Positions 23,284-35,873 of a stretch of DNA of 64,000 bases are shown one piece after another; the stretch's first letter is position 1; the number at the start of each line of letters is the position of its first letter. This DNA is from Proales similis (Eukaryota > Rotifera > Eurotatoria > Ploima > Proalidae): positions 1,612,001 through 1,676,000 of the forward strand of contig JAGVRJ010000006.1 of NCBI GenBank assembly GCA_019059635.1, given 5' to 3'. The position numbers and the translations under genes are program-made. The notes under the pieces were generated by a model that saw nothing but the letters and a program-made list of their open reading frames with translations, searched no databases and was not told the origin of the DNA.

Positions 23284-26200
23284 TTACAAGTTAACTTCGG
23301 GCCATCCATAGCAGACAGTGTTGAAGTTTCTGAAACTCAGCTTGGTCGCCTCCTCTAATCGGGCCTGAAGATCATCCTCCTCTCCATTCTCGTCTTGTTC
23401 GTCGTCTTCCACTGTGGTCAATTTTGGCTGATTCGACTCTGCCTTTTTATTCGGCTTGGGCTCTTTTTTCCCGCCCTTCGCCTCTGCCTTTGTGTTCTCT
23501 TTTTTACTCGATGACTTTTGATTGAGAGCTGCAGCGGCAGCCACCTCTTCTTCCCTGCGCTTGTTTTCCAACATCATGAGCTTGAGCTTTGGCGACACCA
23601 GATATCGAACGACCTCTCCACAACTCTGTCGCCGTTCAATCAAGTCCTCGAGCACGGTCTCTATTTTAACGCAACTCTCGGCTAATGTACAGCTCCATTG
23701 GTTGGATACTATACTCCTGGCACCAGCGAGACTGAGCAATGCGCACAACTGCATTGGACCTTCGAGCTCAAGTTCTCGTTCGCTAAATCGGCATTCAGCT
23801 CGTGATAGATTTTCCGCTTCGAGGCTTTCTTACCTTTTGATTACATCCAGCTTTGATTGCCGCACATTACTCGCGTTTGTTTGGGCAAGGTCGTTGGCTA
23901 TGACGAGTTTGCAGTCTACGATCTGATATTGAGTTTTGAAAGAAGAGTGAGCCGATTAGAAATTGTTTCACCGTTCAGGTTCAGCGCCGCAAGGCGTGAC
24001 GGGTCGAAGTAGGACGCGAGTCGCTCGGTTCCATTGAAAATCAAACCAGCCGAGTCAATGAGAATTCGTTCTCGTTCGCCGACGCTGGACACTTGCTTGG
24101 ATTCACCGATCAGGCCGGTCCATTTGCTGCATTTGGTGCCAAATCGCTGCATGAGCTGCTTGAACTGCTCGATTGGCTTGAGATTTGCAGGAACTTTGCA
24201 AACGATTAGAGCTGGCTGAGATGAAAGCGAGCTTTGAGATCAAGACTTACGGTCTTTTGATGCTTCGCAGTAGAGATCAATCAAGTATTTGAATTTCGTC
24301 TCGTCAACCAGAATAGCGGACTCGGAGAGTGGCGAGTCGGCAGCTGGTGTTTGATTCTTTGCCTTTTCAGGTTTGGATGCCTTCGCTTTTTTTTCGTCCG
24401 ATTTCTGCGGCACAGGTGCGGCTGAATTTACATTTATGAAGGAAATCTGAGCGAGAAAGCGAGTAGACGGCCTCTTACAGTCTTTTTGCATGAGCCATCG
24501 GTTGGCCAAAAATTGTAGCGAAAAGTCTCTGCTTATTGAAGAAATTGATGAGCAATCACGAAATATTTGAAGCGACTCGATCGGAAGGTCAAATATGTCG
24601 AGATCGGCCATAATGACGAGACGAACACTCGATCGATTTTGATCTGTCGTTGTCCTTTTCGAGCCTTGTGTTGCAAGTGTTTCGGCAGCCAAGTCACTGT
24701 TCAAAGCTCAAGTGATTTCATTCTCATGATCAAAAGCGGCCATCAACTTACCTCAAATAGCTTTGAAACATCGAGCTCAGCTCGGCGAAACACGCTTCTG
24801 TTTTGAAGAGCAAAAACTCGAAATATGACTCGAGTTCCAAATATTGCTCGACAATTTCTTCTAGCCGCTGTTATACGGAATTAAAGACCCCTCTAAAAAA
24901 CGTTGCAAACTTGAGTGAAATTACCAAGCTCTCAGGACCGATGTAGTCCTTGACATGATCGGGAATATTGAATTCTTGATCGTCCTCTTGCCGATCAAGT
25001 TTACTCGACTTCTCCAAGCTGCTGTTTGAGAGCTGAAACTCAAGTCGAAGGTTAAACGCTTTCAAGTTCGCCTTCCAGTCTTTCCACTGCTGCCTTAAAT
25101 GAGCCAGTTCTAACGGATCCTTTTTCAGTTTGAAAACGCGGCTCTTGGTAGCAGGGCCAGACGAAGCGGCGCCTTTTTTGTTCACATTCGCTTTTGAATG
25201 TCGGTGGTCCAAAACTGACAAGAAAAGTTCACTTCTGAAGGGTAGATTTTCGTTAAAAGATCTAGGTGGGCTGATTCTCAATTCACCAACTTGTCTTCAT
25301 TCAGCTGGATGAGCAACATGCAGTAGTTGGATGGTATTTCAGCGCAGAGCTGAAAGTGTTGACTGTTCGGAGAGAGGAAGCGAAACGCATTGAATTTGCT
25401 TTGGGTGGCTTGCCATATTTGACGGAGGGAAGGCGAATTGGGCAGATTAGTTTGGATCTCTTGATCAGCCAAGTTTCGCCTCTGGTTCAAATAGGCCGAC
25501 AGAAGCGTGTAGTTTGGATCGCGCGAACAGTTGCAAATAAGCTCTTCTATTCTCAATGCGTTTGAGCAGCTCTTTTGAATTGAAGAAAAAATCAATCGCT
25601 AGAAAGTTAGAAACGTCAGCTCGAATCGAACGAACTTGGTAAAGAGCAACGAGTTCAGAGCTTGTATGCGCGTCTGTTTTTCCAAGCAGTTCAATGAGCT
25701 CTCGACAAACATCGGCCGTCATTTTCTTTTTCAAATTTAAATGATGACAGTCAAGTTGAGTTTGCTTGTTCCAATTTTTACTTTATCCTCGAGGTTGAGC
25801 GCCAGATGAAGGGCTTGTAGAAGAAACTCGCCCGCTACTGCTTCGTCCCGATTGTTGAGTTGAAGAAGAACCTTTCGCATTTTTCATTCAACTTTTAATT
25901 CAACTGCATCCCGTGAGTGGCAACAAACCGCTAAATTCTCTAAGCCTTCGCGATTTGTGATAATGTTTTCGGTGTTGACACTTTCGTTGTCGCTCTCTTT
26001 GATAGTCATCATCGACTCGGCTCTCACGCTCTCGTCGACAGGAACAGAAGCTGCCGATCTTGACTCGCTGTTCACTGCCGATGCTTTAGTCAGTTTTGAT
26101 TTGTTTTTCAGCTCCAATTCGGTTGAGCGTTGATTTTGGATGCGCGACCATAGCTCGCTTATTTCCGAATTCCACTTGGAGTTCAACAGCTTTTCACTCA

Positions 26201-29200
26201 GCTCCAAAGACTGGCCTCTAAAACTGACTCGTTTGAGCAGCAATTTTATCTCGGCAATGATTCGGAGCGCTCTGCCGAACGCCAAATAAGCGCGCCCCTC
26301 CAGCTTTCTGATCGGGCCACACAATGACATTGCCGAAATCAATGTGGTAACCAGCCGATCGGGCGTGTGATTTATGGACTCTTTCCACTGGCGCTCCTCC
26401 TCGCTTGTTGGAGTATAGACAAAGTTCTCGACTGCTTTCTGAGCACCGTCTTTCTCAAGTGACTTTTCGCTTTCCTGTCGAAGTTCTTGCAAGTAAAGCT
26501 CAAGCATCAACGATTGGTGAGCGGCCAGATGGAGCTTGGCGTCGACAAGAGCCCGCTGTACTGGCAAGCTGAGTCCTTTCAGTGACTGAGGGTTTTGTAA
26601 ATAGGCCACATGCGTCCATTCTTGTTCGAGCAGAGCAACGGCTTCTCTTAGCAGCTGTTCAGCCTACCAACGTCATCGCTTTAAACCGATCCGGCAACAA
26701 GCTAAACTTAAATTGCAATTACCGAGAACAAGAACGAGTGCTTGCTTTCAGCGCTATTTGAATCTTGAGCGAATCGAGTGACAAGTTTTGCTTTTGCCAA
26801 CAGAATCTGTGCGGCCTCTTGCTTCAGATGATTCTTCTTCAATTTCTCAACGCAATTGTCGTAGACCTGTCGATTGCGGAAATTAAGAATGCAAACAAAT
26901 GTGTCAGTCTGCAGTCAGCTGGGTTACCTCGCATATCGAGTTCAACTCCTTGAACAGACCCGGCTGAGTAGTGTTGCGTCTGGCCAACAATCGATTTCGC
27001 CGATTCAGCTCTACTTCTCCGAGTTTGCCGCTGAGCAGACCTTCTTGCGTTATGCGGGCTCGGCTAAACTCGAGTTTAACGTCAATCAAGGTCATTTGAG
27101 TGGCCATGTTTTTGCGTCGAGGTTTCTCCACGTTTACAAGCTCGATCGCTTTGTCCAATATTCTCAAGCTCTCTTCGATATTCTCTTTACTCTGACGCGT
27201 TCCATCGCTAAACGAACTGACAAGGGTCATGATTGACTCCAACCAGATTTGTTCATCGATGGGCGTTTTCTATTCAATTTGCTCTGATTTAGAGGTGACT
27301 CAAATTGGCTAAAGAACGAATATGCTCACAATTGCGGCCAAGCTCAGGTGACGAGCTTCGATTAGCCTGGAATCGAACAGGGCGATTTTGGCCATCAGAT
27401 GCTCCACTCTGGCTTTGACGTGCGTCTCGTCGAATGCCTTTCAAGTTTGATTAGCTTGAGAGCAGAAAGAGACAGTTGCGGTTGGGTACCATTGCGGCGT
27501 TGATAGATTCTTGTAAATAGTCTCTGGCCGACTGGACAAAGCCCATTCGGATCAATATTTCAGCCATTTTGAGCCAAACGTAGCTGTAGGAAAAGCGGCA
27601 AACGGAATCGGAGTCGAACACGATCTTCTCGCCTCGATAGGCTTGTTCCTTCAGAAGCATGGTGGTGTTCAGGCGGCTCTTTTTCTTCTCCTGTATTCGA
27701 ACGCTGGCCGCCTTTTTCCTCTGCGCTTCGGCCTTGCTCATCGATTCGAGCGAATGAGTGCTCTTCTCAGCGAACGCCGACTCTTCTTGCTCAATTTGCT
27801 CCAATCGTCTAGATTGCTTGCTTATCTCTTCTCTCACTCGGCCCACTTCGTCCGCATTTATCTGAACAAGTTTGAGCAGAACGCTTGGATTCTGCTCCAA
27901 GCTGGTGGCCAAGGCAGCATTCTCTTCTTCGCTCAGATTCAATGCATGCCGGCTCAATGCTTGCAGATGTACTTGAACAGCTTGATTCAAGCCCAGACAG
28001 ATGGCCGCTTCGATCATTTTCAGTCTGGTGTATGAAATCAGAGTTGATTGCCGCTTCAGCTTGCTGCCAATTACTCGTTCAGCCAGCACCAACTGAACGT
28101 TATAGATCGGAAACAAAAGATGAACATTGCCTGTGCTCTTGAGAATTTTCTCCAAACTCTCCAAGCATTCGTAGAACAGGACCGGCTCGTCGATGGTTTG
28201 CGCATTGATTCCGGTCTCCTTCATGAGCTCATGTGACCAAGCGTACAGGACCTCGTCTCCCAATTCAAACGAAGCCCACTCCTCGGGACTAGCCGGCAGA
28301 TAGCCGGCAGCTCCGTTTTCCAATCGAGTTTTCTTTCCGCCTGCTACAGGCGCCCGGGTGGCTGACTCTTGGCCAGAGCCTTTCTTACCCGCTGTGCTCT
28401 GTGCTGCCTGATTTGCGTCGTATTTCTGAATTTCTTTTGAAAGCCTCAGCGCATTGTCGACCGCTTGAAATAGAAGTCTATGGACCAAGAACAATGCCTC
28501 GTAGGCAAACTGACGCCATTCACCAGACGAACCGACGGCGTTCATTTTCGCCAACGTGCATCTCACTCGAATGAGCTTTTCCAGCTGTCTTAGATTGCCA
28601 AGCTGGGACCAGCTCAAATTCGGGTCCAAATGGCTGAGGTCTAAAGAATAAGTTTCGAGTTTGAAGGCTACAAATTGCTGCCAATCGCTCGCTTACCGAA
28701 CATGTCCTTTTGCTCGAAACTGGGCAAAATGAGAGCCTCAAATTTGTTTGAAACGTCTTGATCAATCTGTTCGAGTGTCTCATTGCTGACTTCGGCCACA
28801 TCTTGAATAGTGGGCAAGATAGACGGAACCTGGGCGGGCTTCTTTCGGCCTGCTTTGCTTTGTCTACTAGCTACGCTTGACGCAGCCGATTCGCTTCTCG
28901 GTTCAGCTTGGGGCTTGACGCAGCCAATCAACAGGTCGGTGGCCCATTCGCACAAATCGACGCAGTTGGCGATCTCAATGCCGTTCGAGAACATCCACTG
29001 TGCCAATTCAAGGATGTACTCGCATTTCAACCAAACACTGGACTCTGACTAAACAGCGCACACATCGACTTAGTGCAAACAGACGAACTGGACGGAGTCG
29101 GCTCAATAGAAAACTTACTTTGAGTGATTGAATGCCTTTTTGGAAGCAGTCGATTGTATCCGAAGGTTTGATAGAGTTCAAGGCCACCTTGCGATACATT

Positions 29201-32200
29201 TTGGCCAGACTCTGTTCGCTCTCGTCTCTGAATTTCTGCAGATCCATTTGCACATCCATTCCGAGCTGCGATTTGGTGAGCACTTTGATCCTGTAAATGA
29301 GCACGCGGTGTTTAGTTCGAGGCAAAACGTTTAGTGCTTCGTCCATTTGTTCAAGCGCTTCTTCAAAGTCGCTTTTGTCGATGAGAATTTGAAACAGCGT
29401 AGCGTAAAGGACACATCGAAGAGTGAGGTCGTCAAAAGCGTCGCTCGAATGGTCGGCGCTCATCTCCGGTTCTGGCTCAACTGGAGCCTTTTCGCCTTCG
29501 GCCTTGTTCTTTTTCTTTTCGCCTTTCTTGCCTGCCTCCGCATCGATCTGATTATTTTGAATTGAATTGACCACAATCTCTGGCTGAACTTGCTCGGGCG
29601 TTTCGCTTTTTAGATTGAATACTTCCTTCAGGCTTTGAAGGAGCTCGCACACATTGTCGTAGAGCACAACTCTTTCGCGTGGCATTTGCAAATAAGGAAG
29701 AGAAAGATTCCAATAGTGGCGCGCAGAATGAAGCGCAAGCTCATAACTGCCGCCTTGGGCAGCGTAGTGAGCGCCGTCGGAAAATGAGTTCAGCGCTTCT
29801 CTCCGAACAGACAAAAGGCTGTCTCGATTTGACGAGGTAGTTATCGATGATTTGGAGCTGCCCAGCTCGTCTCGTGTCGCTTTGATCACTGCACTGCCTG
29901 CGAGTGGATTTTTCAGACCGTTCTCTAGAAGCTCGCCTAATGCTATGCAACTCTGACTCAGCAAAAGCTGAGAAGACAGGTAAACGTCTCTTCAAGTTCA
30001 ACGATGATCAGTCGAGCGCAAAGCGGAGAGCAAAGAGTCGACTCACTTGAATTCGGTTTTGCGCTTCTCAAAATAGCTGATCGTTTGCATCGCTTTGCCA
30101 TGAGCGAATCTCAGCTGCTCCATTTGTGAGCCTTTACAAGCCAGAATGGCGACTCGAGTCCAGAGCTCAAGCTCAATCAATCGATCAGGCCACGGCGACG
30201 CCTGGTCTATCCATTTGCACAGCTCTTTCAACGAGGGCGCGTCCTTCAGCTCAAAACTGCTCTGAGACCGCAGCGTGTAATTCCTGGCGAGCATTTCGAT
30301 CGCTACAAGACACTTTGTGTACTTGTCCTGTCCTTCCTCGTCCTTATCAGTTTCTATTTTTTATTTCTCCCATTTGCCGGGTTCACAGTTCGATACCAAC
30401 CGATTTAGACTTTGCGAGGCCGAAATTTTTTATGGCTGCGTTGTTGAGCTGCTTGGCGAATGTCCAGGTTCTTATAAGCGAAAAGCGGTCGCGTAGACAC
30501 ACAACATCGGCTGGTTTTGTGCCGTTCGTGGCCTTTATGGCAAAGTCAGTAACCTTTGAAGAAAGATTTCATTTCACTCAATTAGAGGCATCAAGAGATT
30601 GAACAGCTCGAGTGACACCTCCAGAGCTTTTTTAAGGTCCGCGCTGGCTTCGGATGGGACCGAGAACGGCTTGGTTGTCGACAAATTGGCTGCTTGAGTT
30701 GCTCTTTTGCCTGCTTGTTTGGCTTGAGCGTTCTTTTCGTCGGCGTTACTATTTGCAATGCTGGCAAGTTTCAATGGGTTCTCGGGGTCCTTGGGTACCC
30801 AAGGCTGTAAAAGTGCCCAGCCAAGGCCTTCACAGATCGCGACTAAAAGCTCGGCTTGTCTATTAATTGAATTTAAAGATTCAAAATTGAATCGGCGATC
30901 CGCTTGTGGAAATTACCCGTCATGTCCGACTTTTTTCAAGGCATTAAACAGCTTCTCCAATATATCGAGCACTTGTCGGTGTTGGCCACGTTCGATAATG
31001 TGATTGAGATAATTCCAAATGAACGAGGCGCCCTGGCAGACGATGTAGCTCTCGTTCAGTTCTGTTCCGATTTCGACTCCTCTGAGAAAGTGCTGAACTG
31101 CTTGGTGGCTCAGTTGATTTGTCCAGTCGCAATATTCCTTCCATTCTGGATCGGTGACGAAATCGCGCTTTCGCGACGAGTTTTTGCTTCTTTGGCTTAG
31201 CGCTCCGTCGTCCGGTATCTGCGGCCTCTCGAACAACTTTACTCCCAGCGAACGCAAGTACTGAATTAGACCCTTGATTGGCAAAATAATGCACGTATGA
31301 TCTGGACTCAATCGTTAATTTGTCTACTTACCTCGGCCAGAATGAAATGCGCCTCGGCCAAATTGCGCCACAGTTCTTTGTCGAAATATTCGCTCCTTTT
31401 GCTTTTGAGGTTCAGATAGCGGCCGGTGAACGCCTGATTGTCGTACAAGAGGCAGAAGCGAGCGCTCACACGGCAAATGTCCCAAATTTTCTGCTTGCGC
31501 GCTGTTTGACAAAGATCGAACCAGATTTTCAAACGCTCTTTATAGTCGGCGCGTAGAATGTCCTCCACGCTGCCGGCTTTATCATCAGCTGAGCGGTTGA
31601 ATTCACGTTCAATGTCACTGAGTCGATCGCTCAGATGATTGGCGCATTTTTCCACACAATTCTCGTAGTTCAAGTATTTCCTGTGCAACTGACTGACTTT
31701 GTCTTCATTCAGCTTTCCCATTTCAGCGTGTTGGCTTTCGCTTTCCAGAACGTGCGTGAACTCGGTCGGAGCTAGCAGGTCGCCGGCTCGGAGCAATAGT
31801 GAATGAGTGTTAATTCTTCCGTTGCTCTTGCTCTCAGCGTCTTGGTTGACCATCAGCTCGCTGAGCGCCGGTTTCAGCCGTTTCTCTTTGGCAGAGCTAC
31901 CAACAACACACTGCTCGATAATCATTGCTGCCTGCTCCTCCTTGCGTCCTGGCGTCTGATAAAGCTCCGCTCTAAGCCTCAGGCGGTGCAATCTATGCTT
32001 TAGCTGCTCGCTGTATATTTGCTCGTCGTCCAGCTCAATCGCAGCCTTCAAATGCTCTTCGGCGGTCTGCAGCTGTTCGATTTCTTCGTCGCATTTGGCC
32101 AATTCAAAGTGAATTTGGCATCTAGCGGCCCACTCAAGACTTGAATCATACTCGTCACACTTTGAACAGATTTGAACGGCGATTCAAGTCGCTTACCTTT

Positions 32201-33985
32201 CGATTTCGGCGAGGAATTCGGCAATCACCTGCAGTTGACGTCGTACTTGACCGCGAACGCCTTTTTCGAGCAGCGGCCTCGTGAGATTCCAAGCCGATAT
32301 GCAGCCGAACTGAACTAGTCGAGGACTGTTGAGTCTTTTGGCGCTTCGAATCGAATCGATGCATTTATCGATTGCTTGTATGCGAATCTTCACCACGCTC
32401 GCACTCAAGCGCTCTTGTTTGTGGCGCAGCTCTTTCACTGGCATTTGGTTTTCAATCATCTCAAGCTCGAGCTGGAACTGTTCATTCTACTCAATTCAAT
32501 CAATCAGCTTGTGGTAAGGAAGGTAATCGAGCTTGTTTGGTTGATCTGGACACTTACCAGTTCACGGGTCTCTTTGAGATAACCGATAATCAAAGAGCAT
32601 GTGTTGACCTCGTCCAACAAAACGCAGACACAAGCCAAGTCTAGCAAGAGCCGATGCCTATCAGAGGTTAAATTCAATTTCGGCTCGACTCTCTCACACC
32701 ACTCTGGTTTGCTTACTTTTTCTCGAGGCTTTTGATCTCTTGCTTGCGGGCCCAGGACTCTTTTAAGAACTCGCTTTGATTTGACGACGACTGGCTCTCC
32801 ACGATCAGTTGGTAAATTTTGCCTGCCTCTGCCAGAAGCTTTTCGTCTTCTATTGGCGAAACTCGCTTCAAACTAGGTCGGTATACTCCAGTTAAGATGC
32901 GTTTCAATCGAGGAATGGCGGGCCTTACTCGACTCGTTTGCGAAGTTTTTCAATTCGGTAGATTGCTTCAAGGTTCCATTTTTCCTCCGCAATCCTTCTC
33001 AGCTCATCGTCCTCAATCAGATTTTCCTGAACCTTTTTACAATTTTGCACCAATCGGCTTGAATCGGTCCTTGTGCTGATTTTTACCGTTAGTTGAAAAA
33101 AAGAGTCGAACTCGTTGGCCAGATATGTTCGCACAAAAGTCTGCAGTTTAGTCGCAATCTCGACCGCTTCATCTTTGGCGCCCGAGTCGAGACAAGATCT
33201 GATGAGAAGCCTTTTGAGAAAATAGCGCCATTCGTAGTCGGCGTCTTCAAGTTCGTCCAGCGCTTCAGTTAATTTTCTCAAGGCGGCTGTCAAGCGATGG
33301 ATGAATCCTTTTTTTGCAAAGCATCGAGCCAGTCGCCAGAACACAACCGAACAGTTGTAGACAAGAAAGTTGTATCTCGAAAAAGGAATTAAAAACGATG
33401 TAGTCTATAGAGTAAATGACAAATCAAAAGTCTAGCTGAAGCTACCTCGCACTGGCCAAGGCAAAGTCGACCGCTTTGAACAAGAACGGCTGGGCCTGGT
33501 CAAGTAAATCCTCGAGAGCCGAGTCTTAAGCAAGCTCTGGGCCACTTTCTTCAAGTTGTTTACTTACTGCTTTGTGTGTATCATCAGGAAACATGAGCTC
33601 AAATTGACATAGATAGGCACGAGCCAAGAACTGGTTCTTCACTTGAGGCAGGCGAAAGTAGATTTGAATGCATCGCTCGGCGATTTTCTTCTCTCCGAAC
33701 TTGGCCATTTTATAACCTTGATGATGACTCGTTCCGATCGAGCTGACCTAAGACTCCTACCTGAAGGGCTCTCTCAGCACACTCTACGTAAACGTTCTGA
33801 CTGAACTTTTCGATGTCTTTGACAGTATCGTCGTTTTCAACATCTGGATCGAGAAGCCGATGCGCCTGGATCACATAAGCTGGATCTTTACGCCCGAGCC
33901 ATTCAAACAGAGCCAATCTCTCTCCATTCGAGTCCTACCTTTCTCTTGTTCGGCCTGTTTAAGCAAATCGTAGATCTTCTGGTCC
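23284..33985 (-). CDS. CFAP46: cilia- and flagella-associated protein 46 (central apparatus, TPR protein)
   Basis: About 25 exons with introns near 50-65 nt encode a protein of very roughly 2,900 residues. It starts MDQKIYDLLKQAEQEK at 33985. Diagnostic segments include YVECAERALQ joined to FGEKKIAERCIQIYF, then NQFLARAYLCQFELMF, FGCISAWNLTRPLLEKG, KIWFDLCQTARKQKIWDICR and VSARFCLLYDN, all as in the CFAP46 N-terminal TPR array. In the C-terminal half, MADLDIFDLPIESL and SISSISRDFSLQFLANRW are followed by LSLAGARSIVSNQWS and a closing FNTVCYGWPEV. CFAP46 belongs to the C1d projection of the ciliary central pair and is needed for normal beating. Several Lys/Glu-rich low-complexity linkers interrupt the helical repeats. 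The junction of exons 1 and 2 near 33925 is odd: only a 17-nt GT-AG segment restores frame. Confidence 0.92.
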
Positions 33986-34641
33986 ATCCTTGCTCTGGAT
34001 CCGTTTTTTTTAACTCAACTTTTAAACATCACTCTTGTTGGTCGGTCCGCAATAACTCTTAAGTGTTTCCATGGAAACTCGGACAAAATACACGGCCCAG
34101 CTCAAAATGTGAACTGTTCAGCTTCAATTTTTTTTATCCATAAATGTTCAATTGTGAAGTCGGCAACAGAAGCAGCTTAAAGCTTACTGATCCTCATTTT
34201 CTGCTTTCGCCTATCATCGGTCAAGAGCGCTGGAGTAAACCGCAGGAGAACTTTTTCAGGGCAGATGATCAAATTGATGTAAAAAGTGTAAAATTCAAAA
34301 CGAAACGGGCGCTCGTGAGATGTGTCACTTACGTATTATTTCTGGCTCTGTCTGACCGAATGCTAGGGACTCGATTCGGCTAGGATGAGTGACGAGCAGA
34401 CATTCTAACTGAGACACATACGCGGGCGACCAAGACAATATGAAGGCAAAATACACTTGATTCTGCAACGGTCCGAGATGATAATTAGAATAAGCAGCCG
34501 GTGCACTCTATTGCTATTGCTAAAGGGGTACTGCAGGGAGGTTTCAAACGAAAGGCTTCAATAATTCGAATTTTAGCCGGGCCAATCCGAGAAGTAAACC
34601 ATATGCAAGCATTCGCCAACTGAACCGAATTAGGCAGCGAG
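33986..34641. promoter_or_regulatory. divergent intergenic region between CFAP46 and the RAWUL gene
   Basis: These 656 bp separate two head-to-head starts. I looked for a RING-type cysteine pattern that could extend the RAWUL gene upstream and found none. No TATA box stands at a typical distance from either start. Confidence 0.45.
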
Positions 34642-35228
34642 ATGCGTCGTCGTAAAAGTCGAATTAAGAGTGAAAAAACGAGCAGCAGCGCGTCGACGAG
34701 TTCGCATGACTCGAACAGCGATCAAACGAGTCCGAAGGCCGTACAAGACGAGCATTCGATATTGTCGGCCAGCTCGAGCTCCAGTGATGAAAAGAAGCAT
34801 CAGCATGACACTCTATCGTTCATTACAGTTGAGTTGAAGCTCGCCAGTGTCGACTCGTCGTCAAGCAAAGTGAAATCACTTGAAAAGAAATACCTGCTTG
34901 TTGATTCGAGTGCGCTTGTGTCTCATGTGAAGAAGTTTGTCGAAGCTCAATTAGATTTTGACACAAACCTGCTCGAAGTAAGTCTCAGTCCGGCTCTAGC
35001 TTTCTCCCATCGCAGTTTATCTCAATTCCAATTTGATTCAAAAGGCCGTTTTGATGGCGAACGGATTCGAACTGAAACCCGAGTGCCCGCTAGAGCATCT
35101 CAAAAAAGGATTCTTCGCCGACAAGGTAACTTCAAGTTGGCCGCCTTTTAAATCGAGCCTATCTAGAATAAGCTCTCATTCACTAGAATCTGGTTTCTCT
35201 CTATATTGCAATCATGCCTCGTAGATGA
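34642..35228 (+). CDS. RING-less RAWUL-domain protein related to PCGF
   Basis: Three exons (34642-34977, 35045-35125, 35187-35228; introns 67 and 61 nt) give exactly 152 residues. The first 50 residues are basic then Ser-rich. The rest aligns along its whole length with the RAWUL region of the PCGF protein encoded 3 kb downstream: FITVELKLAS with VLNVKIFNAQ, EKKYLLVDSSALVSHVKKFV with KRRYLQCLARTPLSVIVKLI, NGFELKPECPLEHL with QGHTLQPDESLLHV, and LVSLYIAI with LLEIRFDI. RAWUL domains are ubiquitin-like folds that let PCGF proteins bind cofactors such as PHC or BCOR. No RING finger is present, so it could compete with PCGF for partners; that role is inference. Poly(A) signal AATAAA lies at 35497-35502. 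Confidence 0.65.
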
Positions 35229-35873
35229 GACGTTACGGCAACAATTTTCCAGTCTGGACGAGTCAGATATGCAGATTTAGGCTGATTTCATCTCTCTACC
35301 TCATCCTCATCTAGATGATGACAGAAAGCTTCTAATTCTAACCAAAATCTAATTCTATTCTAAACAAAATTTTTCTTCTCTATCCAAATCTAATTTTTAT
35401 TTTTGCCGCTCCCAATGCGCTATCTTCTTATTTCGCCCGAATTAATTTCAAATTGTTCACATTTTTAGCCAATTCTTTTTTTTTCTTGTTCTCACGAATA
35501 AAATCAATTGATATTGGACGCTTCCTGCGAGTTCCAGCTCACTGTTTTTTTACCGAGCTTGGACATTTTTTCCTGAGTCAAGACGCTTCTATTTCATCTC
35601 ATTCGGGATGAATGAAATTCAATGTCAATGAGCGAGTTTCAAATTCTGCGACTCCATTCGAGTCGTACACGCTACGCAACTATTGCCGCCGACGCATAAT
35701 CGATCCAGTTTACTCTGCATGCGAAGTGTTACACGCCCCTCGTCATCAGCATCAGCGTGAATCTCAATCGCAATTTGAAACTGCGATCGCCATTTTAGAC
35801 TTTAGCTCTACCCTCTTCGTTCTAGAGCCATTCAGCTTATTACTCAATCAGCGACAATTGACACGCTTCGACG
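35229..35873. other. 3' UTR of the RAWUL gene and promoter region of uridine phosphorylase
   Basis: The sequence is AT- and T-rich up to the AATAAA at 35497-35502, then mixed. A frame beginning at 35612 runs into the uridine phosphorylase exon out of register and lacks coding character, so I do not call it. Confidence 0.45.

Noticed and set aside
34144-34383. Possible extra upstream exon of the RAWUL gene
   Set aside because: No RING cysteine pattern, no good donor in frame and no coding character; the RAWUL gene is left with its own ATG at 34642.
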